The notes under the pieces: model-generated
The model's input: the letters and a program-made list of their open reading frames with translations, nothing else
Told to the model about the DNA's origin: nothing
Databases searched by the model: none
Origin: Ruegeria atlantica
GTDB lineage: Bacteria; Pseudomonadota; Alphaproteobacteria; Rhodobacterales; Rhodobacteraceae
Direction: 5' to 3'
Length of the DNA: 64,000 bases
Assembly (NCBI RefSeq): GCF_013032505.1
Contig: NZ_WQCG01000001.1
Coordinates: 1,302,001 to 1,366,000 of the forward strand
Made by a program: the position numbers and the translations under genes
In this document: positions 49,991 to 59,562 of the stretch, piece after piece
How the letters are laid out: every line of letters starts with the position of its first letter
Numbering within the stretch: the first letter of the stretch is position 1

Positions 49991-51691
49991 TTACCTTTCG
50001 GTGAGTTTCAGCTCGATCCGGCGATTCTGTGCGCGGGCCTCCGGCGTGTCGGCCGGGTTGACAGGCTGGAACTCACCAAACCCATTTGCGGCCAGCCGGT
50101 TTGGCGGGATGCCCAAAGCTTCAACCATATAGCGCACCACTGACAAGGCGCGCCCCTGGCTCAGCTCCCAGTTGTCTCGATAGCGCCCTGAACCGGCCAG
50201 CGGCACGTTGTCGGTATGGCCATCGACGCGGATCACCCAGTTCAGACCCTCGGGAATCTCAGCAGCTACGCTACGTAGGATACTGGCCACTTTGGCGACC
50301 TCCTGCTGCCCGATCGGTGACAAAACGGCTGAACCGGTATCAAATAAGACCTCCGACGAGAACACAAATCGGTCGCCTTCGATCCGAACGCCTTCTTCAT
50401 CCCCGAGGACGTCGCGCAATCTTCCAAAAAACTCTGACCGATAGCGCTGCAGGTCCTCGGCCTGCGCCGCCAGTTCCTGATTTTGACCCGACAAAGCCTC
50501 GGCCTCAGCTTCTAGCCGGACGCGCTCAGCTTCTTCCAAAAGACGTCGACGGCGTTCCTCCGATGCCGCGCGGGCCAAAGCTGCATTCAGGTCCTGACCC
50601 AGGGTCTGAATTCGAATGTCCGAAGCTGCGTTGCGTTCTTCGTAATCGTCCAACAACGCCTGCAATCCGCCAAGTTGTTGGCGGAGCGCGGCCATCTGCT
50701 GGTTCAACAACGCCGTTTCCCGCTGCGCTTTTGCGGAAATCGTTTTCTCTGTTGAGATCGCTTCCCTAGCCACAGCCAATAGGTTTGCACGTTCTTCGGC
50801 CAATGAGCGCTGCGTTTGTGCCTCGGTCTGTGCTTCGGCCTGCGCAGCCAAGGCGGCTTGTAGTTGGGCCTGCAATTCGTCCGTATCCAGCGCGCCAAAC
50901 TGGCGCTCAAGCTCGGCCTTCGCAGCCCGTGCAGCAGCAAGCAGCGTCAGCGTGTCCTCAGCTTCCTTGCGCTGCGCTTCCAAAGCCAGGGTCATCGCCG
51001 TCAACTCGGCATCTGCGTCCTGCAGTCGGTTGCGCAGGTTTTCGGCGGCGGCAGCTTCAGCCAGTTTGGCAGCCTCTTCCGCGCTGAGTTGCTCTTCCAG
51101 TTCACTAATCCTGGTGGATTGCGCCGTGTCACTCTGTTCAAGATCTGCGACCAACGCCTCCAACGCCTCGCGTTGGGCAGCCGCCAACCGAGCGGCTTCG
51201 GCCTGTTCGTCGATCTCAGACCGGCTTTGCGCCAGAGCAAGGTTCAATGCCTCACGGTCTTCCAGCAGTTTGGCACGCTGGGATTCCAGTGATGCAATTG
51301 CACCGCGTGCGCGTTCCTGATCCGTCAAAAGTGCGGCGACCTGCGCCTCAAAATCCGTTATTCGCGCTTGCGACAGGGCCAAGTCCACTTCGGCCCGCGC
51401 CAGCGTATCCTCGGTTTGCGACAGAGTCGCATTCAACGCCCCAAGACGGGCCTCCAAACGGCTATTTTCACGCTCTTCCAAACCCAGCGCTCCGGCCAGC
51501 GCAGCGACTTCATCTGACAGGGCAGTCAGTTCGTCCTCTTGGCCGGAAATAGTTTCGCGCAACACGAACTGCACCACCATAAAGATGGTCAGAACGAAGG
51601 TCAGCACCATCAGCAACCCAGTGATCGCGTCAACAAAGCCCGGCCAAACCGAGCCCTGAAAACGCTGACCTGTGCGGCGGGACAGAGCCAT
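49991..51691 (-). CDS. MotB/ZorB-like protein: TM, long coiled coil, OmpA domain
   Basis: A 566-residue protein. One N-terminal membrane helix (about 15-47) contains Asp21 in FVDAIT, the position of the ion-carrying Asp of MotB-type stators. A very long helical region rich in Glu, Ala and Arg (about 50-415) is a predicted coiled coil. A C-terminal OmpA-like domain (about 430-566, with DTGSAVLS, NWELSQGRALSVVRYM and NRRIELKL) would bind peptidoglycan. It is four bases after the MotA-like gene, so both should form one ion-driven complex. Confidence 0.82.
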   Translation of the reverse strand: MALSRRTGQRFQGSVWPGFVDAITGLLMVLTFVLTIFMVVQFVLRETISGQEDELTALSDEVAALAGALGLEERENSRLEARLGALNATLSQTEDTLARAEVDLALSQARITDFEAQVAALLTDQERARGAIASLESQRAKLLEDREALNLALAQSRSEIDEQAEAARLAAAQREALEALVADLEQSDTAQSTRISELEEQLSAEEAAKLAEAAAAENLRNRLQDADAELTAMTLALEAQRKEAEDTLTLLAAARAAKAELERQFGALDTDELQAQLQAALAAQAEAQTEAQTQRSLAEERANLLAVAREAISTEKTISAKAQRETALLNQQMAALRQQLGGLQALLDDYEERNAASDIRIQTLGQDLNAALARAASEERRRRLLEEAERVRLEAEAEALSGQNQELAAQAEDLQRYRSEFFGRLRDVLGDEEGVRIEGDRFVFSSEVLFDTGSAVLSPIGQQEVAKVASILRSVAAEIPEGLNWVIRVDGHTDNVPLAGSGRYRDNWELSQGRALSVVRYMVEALGIPPNRLAANGFGEFQPVNPADTPEARAQNRRIELKLTER

Positions 51692-51694
51692 GGA

Positions 51695-52873
51695 TTACTC
51701 CCCTTCCGGAGCGGTGCGCACGGCGCCTCGGGGCAATGTCAGGGCTTTGACCAGCAATTCGATATCCTTGCGCAATTCGCTCATGCTTTCCTGACGACCG
51801 GCCGAGATTTCTTCGAGGATGCGCAATAGCTGAACGTCCATCGAGCGCAGGCGCATCCGACTTTCGGCGTCTATACCATCGCCTGTCCCCTGATCGCGCA
51901 TGTGGTCCAACAAGGCATCCTGCCCAAGGGCCACGCGGTCCAATGCCGCTGTCACCCCTTCAGATTCAGACTGTCGCACATTCATTTCACCAATCGCGTC
52001 GACCAATTGGCCAAGCTTAACCGAAACGGTGGCGCGGTCAGCCTCTTGCGCTGAAAACAGGTCCTGCAGCGCATCCATCTGCTCGGACATAGCATCCAGA
52101 ACCGGGGTCAGGACGGCTAGCTCTGCCCCGCCCTCTTCAGCGGCGGCAAAGCCAACGCGGGTGATTGAGGACAACCATTCCTCAAGCTCGCGGTAGAACC
52201 GGTTCTGGCCGTGACCCGCGAACAGTTCCAGCAAACCAACGATCAGAGATCCGGCAAGACCCAACAGGGACGAGCCGAATGCCACGCCCATGCCTTGCAA
52301 TTGCGCCTCAAGCCCCACCATAAGTCGGTTGAACACAGCCAGACCCTCTTCGCCTTCTTGGGGGTTCAGACTTCGGATTGTGTCCACGATGGCCGGTACA
52401 GTCGTCGCCAACCCAAAGAACGTTCCCAAAAGGCCAAGATAGATCAGAACATTGGTGATATAGCGCGTTATCTCACGCTCTTCTTCAACCCGTTCCGCAA
52501 CCGAATCCAGGATCGACCGGGTCGAACTGGAGCTGATCTGCGATCGGGCACCACGTTCCCGCAGCAACGATGCCAGGGGCGCCAGCAATTGCGGCGTGCG
52601 TGCGTCTTCGCGTACCACGCCGCCTACAAAAGCCTCAATCCACCGAACCGATCCAATCAGCTGCGCCACCTGAAAGAAACAGGCAAACACACCAATTATG
52701 AATACCAGAATGATAAAACCGTTCAGGTATGGGTTGGCCTGAAACACCGGCAACACATATGGCAACGCCATAAAGACGCCCAAACCCGCCAGGCCAATTG
52801 CGACCAACATCATCACAATCTGACGGATGGGATGCGAGAAATGGGGTCTCGCGCCCTGATGTGCCTGCGCCAT
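51695..52873 (-). CDS. MotA/ExbB-like four-helix membrane protein
   Basis: A 392-residue protein with four membrane helices (about 17-44, 51-75, 140-165, 194-220), the MotA/TolQ/ExbB plan. The loop between helices 2 and 3 and the C-terminal 170 residues are cytoplasmic; the tail is helical. It makes a five-subunit ring in related systems that carries ions. It is cotranscribed with the OmpA-domain partner, an arrangement like ZorAB but without zorC/D/E. Confidence 0.82.
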   Translation of the reverse strand: MAQAHQGARPHFSHPIRQIVMMLVAIGLAGLGVFMALPYVLPVFQANPYLNGFIILVFIIGVFACFFQVAQLIGSVRWIEAFVGGVVREDARTPQLLAPLASLLRERGARSQISSSSTRSILDSVAERVEEEREITRYITNVLIYLGLLGTFFGLATTVPAIVDTIRSLNPQEGEEGLAVFNRLMVGLEAQLQGMGVAFGSSLLGLAGSLIVGLLELFAGHGQNRFYRELEEWLSSITRVGFAAAEEGGAELAVLTPVLDAMSEQMDALQDLFSAQEADRATVSVKLGQLVDAIGEMNVRQSESEGVTAALDRVALGQDALLDHMRDQGTGDGIDAESRMRLRSMDVQLLRILEEISAGRQESMSELRKDIELLVKALTLPRGAVRTAPEGE

Positions 52874-52942
52874 GCGCGTACTTCCCGGTTTTTGCCTGCT
52901 CTGGCTTGAATCTAGCCAAAATCCGCCGGTGACGCCAAGGAA

Positions 52943-53473
52943 TTATGATGTGATGTTGCGCACCCGTTGCGCTAACCACTCAAGATCGGGATCGCGCAGG
53001 TCGATCTCGGCCAGATGTTCAGCTGTGTTATACAGGTATTCCGTATTCGGACCGCGCCCGCCAACCGCATGCGCAATGATCTGCGCCTGCTCTTCCAACG
53101 GCATGCCACCGCAGTATTGGACGTGATCCGCGTCGATCACATAAGTCACGGCGGTGACGACTTCGCCGTTGTTCAAATGCACATCAAGGTTTTTCTCGAC
53201 ATAGGCAGACGAAATCAGCTCACGCTCGCGCAATTCATGCAAGGTGCGCTCTTCATGGCCGGCCTCGACCGCAAGTGCCAAGCCGGTGCAATTGGCATCG
53301 GCCTGTTCGTCCAGTGCCAGCACAAGGCCGGGGTGTTCTTCGGTGCCGCGGTGGTGAATTGAACTCATGCAGAATGAGCGGGCATACCCATGCAACGTGG
53401 CGTGTTCGCTGCGCGCCACCGGAAAGCCCGGATTCCACAGCAATGATCCATATCCGAAAACCCACATCGTCAT
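52943..53473 (-). CDS. Gamma-glutamylcyclotransferase (ChaC-like)
   Basis: A 176-residue protein of the ChaC/GGCT-like fold: the N-terminal FGYGSLLWNP is the glycine-loop signature, and the Glu in RELISSAYVEK is the general acid/base position. It breaks down glutathione to 5-oxoproline and Cys-Gly. Start at 53473 (MTMWVF) fits the family; the longer frame upstream lacks support. Confidence 0.88.
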   Translation of the reverse strand: MTMWVFGYGSLLWNPGFPVARSEHATLHGYARSFCMSSIHHRGTEEHPGLVLALDEQADANCTGLALAVEAGHEERTLHELRERELISSAYVEKNLDVHLNNGEVVTAVTYVIDADHVQYCGGMPLEEQAQIIAHAVGGRGPNTEYLYNTAEHLAEIDLRDPDLEWLAQRVRNITS

Positions 53474-53540
53474 AGCTCTGGTCCTTGCCCGTTTGGGCCT
53501 ATAAACATCAAATTCAACGCGGGAAAAAGGGCCAACTGCC

Positions 53541-54542
53541 ATGCGCGGTCTAATACGAGTAGTCATTTTCTTAACGGTTATCTGGAGCGCCTATTGGTTC
53601 GTTGCCGGATTCGGATTGCGGAACGCAATCACCGCCTGGTTCGACAATCAGCAGGAACAAGGCTGGCAGGCGGACTTTTCCGATGTTTCGACAGCCGGGT
53701 ATCCGTTTCGTCACGTTACGCGCCTGAACAGTCCTGCTCTGGCAGACCCAGTCAACGGCACCGCGTGGAGCGCGGATTGGATTGAGTTCCAAAGTCCTGC
53801 CATCTGGCCCGGACGCCAGGTGCTGCGCTTTGCCGACACGCCCCAGCGCCTGTCCTATTTTGATCAGACAGCGACCATTGAAGCCAGCGATCTGCAAGCC
53901 GAGCTACAGCTGCAACCCGGTGTGGCGCTGGTGCTGGAAAAAATGGCTTTGACCGCCGGTTCATGGTTGATCACCGATGATGCCGAAGCGCTGGCTGGCG
54001 GCGATACGCTGACATTGGTTATGGAACAGACCTCTATTCCGGTAACCTATGCCATCGGCGCTCGAATAGACGGGTTTACCCCGGGAGATGGTCTGCGCGA
54101 TTTGATGCGGTCTGCAACTACGTTGCCACAGGCGTTTGAGACGCTCGAACTGGATATGACGGCCACGTTCAACAAACCGTGGGATCGTACGGCTCTGGAA
54201 CAAGGCAGACCGCAGCCGGTGAAGATTGACCTGAACCTTGCCGAGATGAAATGGGGTGCTTTGCGTTTGTTTGCAGCGGGTGAGCTCGACATCGACCACC
54301 AGGGAATTCCAACGGGCGAGATTGCGGTCAAAGCTGAAAACTGGCGCGACATGATTGCAATGGCTAACGCTGCAGGTGCCCTACCCGATCAGGCCGTTGA
54401 TCCTGTGACGCGGGCACTGAACTTTATGGCCGGGCTGGGTGGAAACCCAAATGCGCTGGACCTGCAGCTTAACTTCCGGGACGGTTTCGTGGCGCTCGGG
54501 CCTTTGCCGCTGGGGCCTGCGCCCCGCCTGATCTTGCGTTAA
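53541..54542 (+). CDS. DUF2125 protein
   Basis: A 333-residue protein with a hydrophobic N-terminal anchor (VVIFLTVIWSAYWFVAGF). The DUF2125 body has PFRHVTRLNSPAL and an LPLGPAPRLIL end. The family is conserved in alphaproteobacteria; its function is unknown. It is probably periplasmic, anchored by the helix, and is divergent from chaC. Confidence 0.8.
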   Translation: MRGLIRVVIFLTVIWSAYWFVAGFGLRNAITAWFDNQQEQGWQADFSDVSTAGYPFRHVTRLNSPALADPVNGTAWSADWIEFQSPAIWPGRQVLRFADTPQRLSYFDQTATIEASDLQAELQLQPGVALVLEKMALTAGSWLITDDAEALAGGDTLTLVMEQTSIPVTYAIGARIDGFTPGDGLRDLMRSATTLPQAFETLELDMTATFNKPWDRTALEQGRPQPVKIDLNLAEMKWGALRLFAAGELDIDHQGIPTGEIAVKAENWRDMIAMANAAGALPDQAVDPVTRALNFMAGLGGNPNALDLQLNFRDGFVALGPLPLGPAPRLILR

Positions 54543-55390
54543 CGGCAGTATGGCCCGCGACGATGGCGGGCGGTATCCAGATGGAAATGATCCCGGTGAT
54601 ACCGGTCGGCGTTTGGCCCTAGTACGGTGCCAAACGGCCCACACGCTTCGCGCCAGATCTTGACCAGTTGTTTTTGGGACGGGTTCTTGCGCCACCCGTT
54701 CAGGACCGACACAACCTCTCCATCGGCCATCTTGAAAGCCGAGATATCAATTGCTCGGCCTTTGCCGTGCTCGGAAATACGAGCGCCTTTACGGTTGTTT
54801 CGCGTCCGACACGCATAATGCGCGGCGACCTGCAACTGGACCACCGGCCCGCGTCTCTTGAAGGTCGGCTTGACTGCCTTTTCAACCCACTTGTTCAGCG
54901 CAACAGCCGTTCCACAATCCATCGTGGAAGGACGACTAAGCGTCACCCCCGAGATCGAGGTGATCTGAACTGCGTCCTTGATCCCACATGCCTTGATCTT
55001 ACCCGGTACAGTGCCGACTGGCTTGCCCTGTATATTGATGTCGCCGCATACCGACCCCTTACGCAACTTACGCTTTTTGAACAGCGCCTCCTGCTCAAGG
55101 GCTTTGGGCCGCAGGTACGGCATCAGCGATGTGTCTGGTCCAAGCAGGGGCAGGTCTGCGGGACGGGCCGCGACCGCCAAAACCTGCGGCGACGCTGGCC
55201 GCAACTCCGGGCGTATCGTCGCCGGAGGCAGCTGAGGCAACACCGCGCTGCTGAGGACGATCTGTTGCGGGGTCAGTACAGTGCCGGGCCGCGACAACGG
55301 TACCAACGAGCGTTCCAGTGAACCAGCCTGAGTCGATGCTGCGCAAAGCGCTGCAAATGCAATCAGAGTGGTTCTCCAGCCCCGTGTCAT
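54539..55390 (-). CDS. Extensin-like protein
   Basis: A 283-residue protein with a signal peptide (about 1-22) and an extensin-like C domain: AAHYACRTRNNRKGARISEHGKGRAIDISAF contains the SEHGKGRAIDI metal-peptidase-like motif near residue 207, and the HRDHFHLDTAR end. This D-Ala-D-Ala carboxypeptidase-like fold suggests a cell-wall role. It is the third gene of the hisC-tyrC operon with a four-base overlap. Confidence 0.85.
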   Translation of the reverse strand: MTRGWRTTLIAFAALCAASTQAGSLERSLVPLSRPGTVLTPQQIVLSSAVLPQLPPATIRPELRPASPQVLAVAARPADLPLLGPDTSLMPYLRPKALEQEALFKKRKLRKGSVCGDINIQGKPVGTVPGKIKACGIKDAVQITSISGVTLSRPSTMDCGTAVALNKWVEKAVKPTFKRRGPVVQLQVAAHYACRTRNNRKGARISEHGKGRAIDISAFKMADGEVVSVLNGWRKNPSQKQLVKIWREACGPFGTVLGPNADRYHRDHFHLDTARHRRGPYCR

Positions 55391-56307
55391 GGGTTCGTTT
55401 TCCCCCGTCCGAAATCTGGCGCATCCGTGTCTTGCCCGGCGTCAATGATGCCGCGTCGGATCGCGCGTGTACGGGTGAAATAGTCGAATAGTTGCTCGCC
55501 GTCACCTGTTCTGATTGCGCGCTGCAAGGCAAACAGCTCTTCGGTAAACCGGCCAAGGATCTCCAGCGTCGCTTCCTTGTTGGTCAGGAACACGTCACGC
55601 CACATCGTCGGATCCGAGGCTGCAATGCGGGTGAAGTCCCGGAACCCCGCAGCGGAATATTTGATAACTTCGGTATCGGTGACCCGACGCAGATCATCCG
55701 CCACGCCAACCATTGTGTAGGCGATCAAGTGCGGCGCGTGCGATGTCACGGCCAGAACCAGATCATGGTGGTCCGCATCCATCTCATCGACGTTTGACCC
55801 CATGCCTTCCCACAGCGCTCGCAAGCACGCAATTGCGTCCGGATCAGAGCCTTCGACTGGAACCAACAGGCACCAGCGGTTATCAAATAGCTCGGCAAAT
55901 CCCGATTCCGGGCCAGAATGCTCGGTCCCCGCCAACGGGTGCGCGGGTATGAAATGAACGCCATCAGGGATTTCAGGCCCAACGGCCTGAATAACGTGGT
56001 GCTTGACCGAGCCGACATCTGTCACTGTCGCCCCAGGTTTCAATGCGGGCGCAATTTCCTTTGCAACAGCCCCCATCGCGCCGACAGGGACGCAGAGAAC
56101 GACAAGATCCGCGCCCTCGACCGCCTCTTGCGCGCTGTCGCAAACTCGGTCGCACAGGCCGATACGACGGGCCGTTTCGCGGGTGGCTTCGGACCGCGCA
56201 TAGCCGGTAACCTCACCCGCAAGCCCAGCGCGTTTGATCGCCCAGAACATTGACGAGGCAATCAGGCCCAGCCCGATCAAGGCCACACGGTCGTAAACTT
56301 GGCTCAT
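55387..56307 (-). CDS. tyrC: Prephenate/arogenate dehydrogenase
   Basis: A 306-residue TyrA-family oxidoreductase that makes tyrosine precursors. The Rossmann motif GLGLIASS near residue 12, the DVGSVKHHV segment and the [11 protein letters not shown] (about 122-132) with the catalytic His are all present. It is flanked by hisC, which supplies the aminotransferase step, and the extensin-like gene, with overlapping ends. The choice of prephenate versus arogenate cannot be read from sequence. Confidence 0.92.
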   Translation of the reverse strand: MSQVYDRVALIGLGLIASSMFWAIKRAGLAGEVTGYARSEATRETARRIGLCDRVCDSAQEAVEGADLVVLCVPVGAMGAVAKEIAPALKPGATVTDVGSVKHHVIQAVGPEIPDGVHFIPAHPLAGTEHSGPESGFAELFDNRWCLLVPVEGSDPDAIACLRALWEGMGSNVDEMDADHHDLVLAVTSHAPHLIAYTMVGVADDLRRVTDTEVIKYSAAGFRDFTRIAASDPTMWRDVFLTNKEATLEILGRFTEELFALQRAIRTGDGEQLFDYFTRTRAIRRGIIDAGQDTDAPDFGRGKTNP

Positions 56308-57389
56308 GCGGCGCCCCCTTTGAACGCAGTGATGGCCGCAACAACGCGGCGGCAGGCTTCTTCGTCGCCCACGGTGATCCGCAGGGCGTTCGGCAGGTTG
56401 TAGCCCGCCACGCGGCGCACGATCAAACCTTGGGTCTTGAGATAGTCGTCACACGCCTCAGCCTCAGCCCGGTTGGCAAAGCGGGCGAGGATGAAATTGG
56501 TGCAGGACGCATCCGATGGAATCCCGATCTTGTCCAGTTCTTCCGACAGCCACACCCGCAGGCGCGCATTTTCGGCCTGGCAGAAGGACAGGAATTCCAC
56601 GTCATTCACCGCTGCCTCTGCAGCAGCCAACGCGGTCAAGGACAGATTGAACGGCTGGCGCACCCGATTCAGCACGTCGATAATCGACTGCGCGGCATAA
56701 CCCCAACCGACACGCATTCCACCCAGACCGTACACCTTGGAAAAGGTCCGCGTCATGATCACGTTGTCAAACCGATCCACCAGCGATGCACCACCGTCGA
56801 ACCCATCGACAAACTCGGCATAGGCCCCGTCGATCACCATCAGGCAGGTCTTGGGCAATGCCTCGGCCAGACGCAGCAATTCAGCCTCGGCGATCATGGT
56901 CGAGGTCGGGTTGCCCGGGTTTGTCACAAACACAATCCGCGTCCGGTCGTTCACGGCAGCCAGAATGTTGTCGACATCCACGTGGCGATCCCGCTCGGCC
57001 ACCATCACCGGGGTTGCACCAGCCATGCGGGCGATGATCGGGTACATCGAAAACCCGTGCTCGGTATAGATAACCTCATCACCGGGGCCCGCATAAGCCT
57101 GAGCGATGAACTGCAGGACTTCGTCACTGCCAACGCCGCAGATAAGTCGTGCCGGGTCCAGCGCGTGACGCTCGCCGATCGCCGCGCGCAGACTCGCATG
57201 GTCGGTGCTGGGATAACGATGAAGCGTTGCCGCGCTATCGCGAACCGCTTCGATCGCCTTGGGGCTTGGCCCAAACGGATTTTCGTTCGAGCTGAGCTTG
57301 ATCACATGCTCGACCCCGGCCACATGCGACTGACCGCCTTGATAAAGCGCGATGTCCATAATGCCGGGTTGCGGGGTGATCTTGTTCAT
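56304..57389 (-). CDS. hisC: Histidinol-phosphate aminotransferase
   Basis: A 361-residue PLP enzyme of the HisC family. The PLP lysine is in [17 protein letters not shown] (near residue 217), the Asp in VIDGAYAEF and the [11 protein letters not shown] start match. Its place upstream of tyrC suggests it also transaminates in tyrosine and phenylalanine synthesis. It starts 1 base after an inverted repeat that hides the ribosome site. Confidence 0.93.
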   Translation of the reverse strand: MNKITPQPGIMDIALYQGGQSHVAGVEHVIKLSSNENPFGPSPKAIEAVRDSAATLHRYPSTDHASLRAAIGERHALDPARLICGVGSDEVLQFIAQAYAGPGDEVIYTEHGFSMYPIIARMAGATPVMVAERDRHVDVDNILAAVNDRTRIVFVTNPGNPTSTMIAEAELLRLAEALPKTCLMVIDGAYAEFVDGFDGGASLVDRFDNVIMTRTFSKVYGLGGMRVGWGYAAQSIIDVLNRVRQPFNLSLTALAAAEAAVNDVEFLSFCQAENARLRVWLSEELDKIGIPSDASCTNFILARFANRAEAEACDDYLKTQGLIVRRVAGYNLPNALRITVGDEEACRRVVAAITAFKGGAA

Positions 57390-57390
57390 A

Positions 57391-57414
57391 AGAGGCTCCG
57401 TTGTTGGAGCCTCT
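57391..57414 (-). promoter_or_regulatory. RBS-sequestering hairpin before hisC
   Basis: Read leftward, AGAGGCTCC and GGAGCCTCT form a perfect nine-pair stem around a six-base loop immediately before the hisC ATG. GGAG in the right arm is the ribosome site, six bases from the ATG, so the fold would block translation. An ATG with its own overlapping reading frame sits just before the left arm. Confidence 0.6.
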
Positions 57415-57453
57415 CATACCTGTCTCAACGCGTTGAGAAAAGCGGCAATTCCG

Positions 57454-58869
57454 TCACGCCGCTTTGAAGCGGGCGGTCGCCGGGTCCGCGTTGTAATAAG
57501 GGGTGAATTCCTCAGTCCGGTGGGACAGGTCATTGACGCTGTCGATGATGAACTGAACCGTCTCTTCGCTCATAAGGTACGAGAAATTCAGGCGGACCCA
57601 TCCGGGTTTCTTCATCTCTTCCCCTGCTGACAAAGCAGCATGCAATTCAGTGGACGTTTCATGGTCGATATCCAGCAAGCGATGCGCATATGGCCCGGCA
57701 CACGCGCAACCACCACGCGCCTGAATGCCGTAGATGTCGCTGAGCATCCGGGTAAACAGTTGCTGATGCACCGGCTGGCCAGAGTTGTCCCGCACAAGGA
57801 AAGAATAGATCGGCAAACGATGCGGGTTTTCAGTACCTAGCAAAGTCAGGTTCGGATTGTCCCCCCACCCTTTCAATGCCATTTCATTGTACCGGGCTTC
57901 GCGTTCAGCAATTTCATCCGTGCCGACGACATCCTTGACGATGAAGGCCAGCGCGGCGCGGATATCTCCGATCACATTGGGTGTTCCGGCTTCTTCCCGC
58001 GTAGCCAAATCCTCGCTGTAGTCATGGCGCCAGGGCGATACAAAGCTGACAGTCCCGCCACCAGGCCAACTTGGGCAAGTGCGTCGAACTGCGTTCTGAT
58101 TAACGATCAGCACACCGGAAGCGCCCGGGCCGCCCGGGAATTTGTGCGGGGATACTACGATGGCATCCTTGCGCGCATCTTCTGGCCCCATGTCCATCGG
58201 CAAATAAGGTCCACCCCCAGCGTAATCCCAGATCGAAACAGCGCCATGAGACTTGAGCAGCCGCGTGATCGGGTCCGGGTCGGTAATGATGCCGGTTACG
58301 TTAGAGGCGGCGGAAAAAGAACCGACAATCAGATCGGAATCGGAATTGTCCTCCAATGCCCGTTCAAGTGCACCCAGATCAACGCCACCTTCAGGCGCTT
58401 CGGGGATTTCGATGACCTGCGCTTTGCTTTCCCGCCAGGGGAGGATGTTTGAATGATGCTCATACGGCCCGATCAGAACAACCGGCCGGTCAGCCCCCTC
58501 AATTCCCATCAAACTGACCAGCCGGTTAAGACCCGCAGTGGCGCCGGACCCGGTAAAGATCACCGCGTCCTCTTCCTTTGCTCCAACAATGCGGGCTATT
58601 TCTGCGCGCGCTTCGCGCCGCAGGCGGGTCATGTACGACCCACAATAGGAGGCCTCTGTATGGCTGTTGGCATAGAAAGGCAGCACCTCATGGGTGACAA
58701 AATCCTCCACCTGCCGCAGCGCGCGACCCGAAGCGACGTAATCCGCATAGACCAGCGGCACGTCCCCATTCAAACCGGGGATCAGAACATTTTCTCCGAT
58801 CAGCCCATCGCGCAGGGTTGAATTGCGAGTGGTGGATTGGAGGTCTGCGCGAAATTTTGACAAGGTCAT
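57454..58869 (-). CDS. Class V aminotransferase (cysteine desulfurase-like)
   Basis: A 471-residue PLP enzyme longer than IscS or SufS. ANSHTEASYCG, FTGSGATAGLNRL, the lysine in SPHKFPGG (about 270) and GTPNVIGDIRAALAF show the class V fold. A later RGGCACAGPYAHRLL (about 400-415) provides Cys residues near the desulfurase position. ATG at 58869 fits the family; the longer frame upstream is doubtful. It is divergent from an AsnC-type regulator that may control it. Confidence 0.82.
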   Translation of the reverse strand: MTLSKFRADLQSTTRNSTLRDGLIGENVLIPGLNGDVPLVYADYVASGRALRQVEDFVTHEVLPFYANSHTEASYCGSYMTRLRREARAEIARIVGAKEEDAVIFTGSGATAGLNRLVSLMGIEGADRPVVLIGPYEHHSNILPWRESKAQVIEIPEAPEGGVDLGALERALEDNSDSDLIVGSFSAASNVTGIITDPDPITRLLKSHGAVSIWDYAGGGPYLPMDMGPEDARKDAIVVSPHKFPGGPGASGVLIVNQNAVRRTCPSWPGGGTVSFVSPWRHDYSEDLATREEAGTPNVIGDIRAALAFIVKDVVGTDEIAEREARYNEMALKGWGDNPNLTLLGTENPHRLPIYSFLVRDNSGQPVHQQLFTRMLSDIYGIQARGGCACAGPYAHRLLDIDHETSTELHAALSAGEEMKKPGWVRLNFSYLMSEETVQFIIDSVNDLSHRTEEFTPYYNADPATARFKAA

Positions 58870-58880
58870 GGTGAAATCTC

Positions 58881-58901
58881 CATATTGCACAATCCAATAT
58901 G
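58881..58901 (-). promoter_or_regulatory. Candidate operator upstream of the class V aminotransferase
   Basis: A perfect inverted repeat CATATTG, seven bases, CAATATG begins 12 bases upstream of the aminotransferase ATG, in the 103-base gap to the divergent AsnC regulator. A palindrome TAGAATTCTA follows at 58939-58948. Both resemble Lrp/AsnC-type sites, by inference. Confidence 0.45.
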
Positions 58902-58972
58902 ATTGAGCATTGCCGCGAAAACCTCCCCTATCTTTTGGTAGAATTCTAAAATTTTGTGTCATATGATGCGGA

Positions 58973-59434
58973 ATGGCTGACAAATTAGATCAAATTGATA
59001 AACGTATCTTGCGTGAGCTTCAAACAGACGCAACGCTATCTCAGCGTGAGTTGGCAGATCGGGTCGGGCTATCGCAAAACGCCTGCTGGCGCCGATTAAA
59101 GGCGTTGAACGAAAATGGTGTCGTTACCGGATCAACCGCGCAAATTGCGCGTGAGAAACTGGGGCTAAGCCTTGTGGTCTTTGTCATGCTACGCACCCGA
59201 CATCATTCGGCGGACTGGTTGCAGGCCTTTCGACGCCACGTCCTGACCATCCCCGAAGTTGTGGATTTTCATCGCATAGGCGGCGACTATGACTATCAAT
59301 TGAAGGTCGTCACACAGGATATGTCATCATACGATAAAGTATATCAGCGACTGATCGATAAGGTCGAACTGGACAGTGTCACATCATATTTCGCAATGGA
59401 GGCAATCGCTGAGGGGCGCCCCTTGCCGATCTGA
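58973..59434 (+). CDS. Lrp/AsnC family transcriptional regulator
   Basis: A 153-residue regulator. The winged HTH (LDQIDKRILRELQTDATLSQRELADRVGLSQNACWRRLKAL) is near residues 4-45, and the RAM domain covers the remainder, with GGDYDYQLKVV in the ligand region. Its divergence from the class V aminotransferase suggests control of that gene, perhaps by cysteine or another amino acid. This is a different branch from the regulator at 9963. Confidence 0.92.
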   Translation: MADKLDQIDKRILRELQTDATLSQRELADRVGLSQNACWRRLKALNENGVVTGSTAQIAREKLGLSLVVFVMLRTRHHSADWLQAFRRHVLTIPEVVDFHRIGGDYDYQLKVVTQDMSSYDKVYQRLIDKVELDSVTSYFAMEAIAEGRPLPI

Positions 59435-59512
59435 TCCGCTCTTCGTCCGGCCAAGGTATCCCAGCGGAATCACAGCCCGCCTCAATTGGGAACAAAGGCC
59501 CCTTTAAACAAA

Positions 59513-59540
59513 GAAAGGCCGCGCAATTGCGCGGCCTTTC
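59513..59540 (-). terminator. Terminator of rpsD
   Basis: AAAGGCCGCGC and GCGCGGCCTTT form a perfect 11-pair stem around an AATT loop. Read leftward, CTTTCTTTGTTT follows. It lies 23 bases after the rpsD stop and could also serve the converging regulator gene. Confidence 0.8.
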
Positions 59541-59562
59541 CAAAACTTGATGTCGGCGAAGA

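Noticed and set aside
49991..52873. Complete Zorya defence system
   Set aside because: Only A- and B-like components are present; no zorC, zorD or zorE is encoded on either side.
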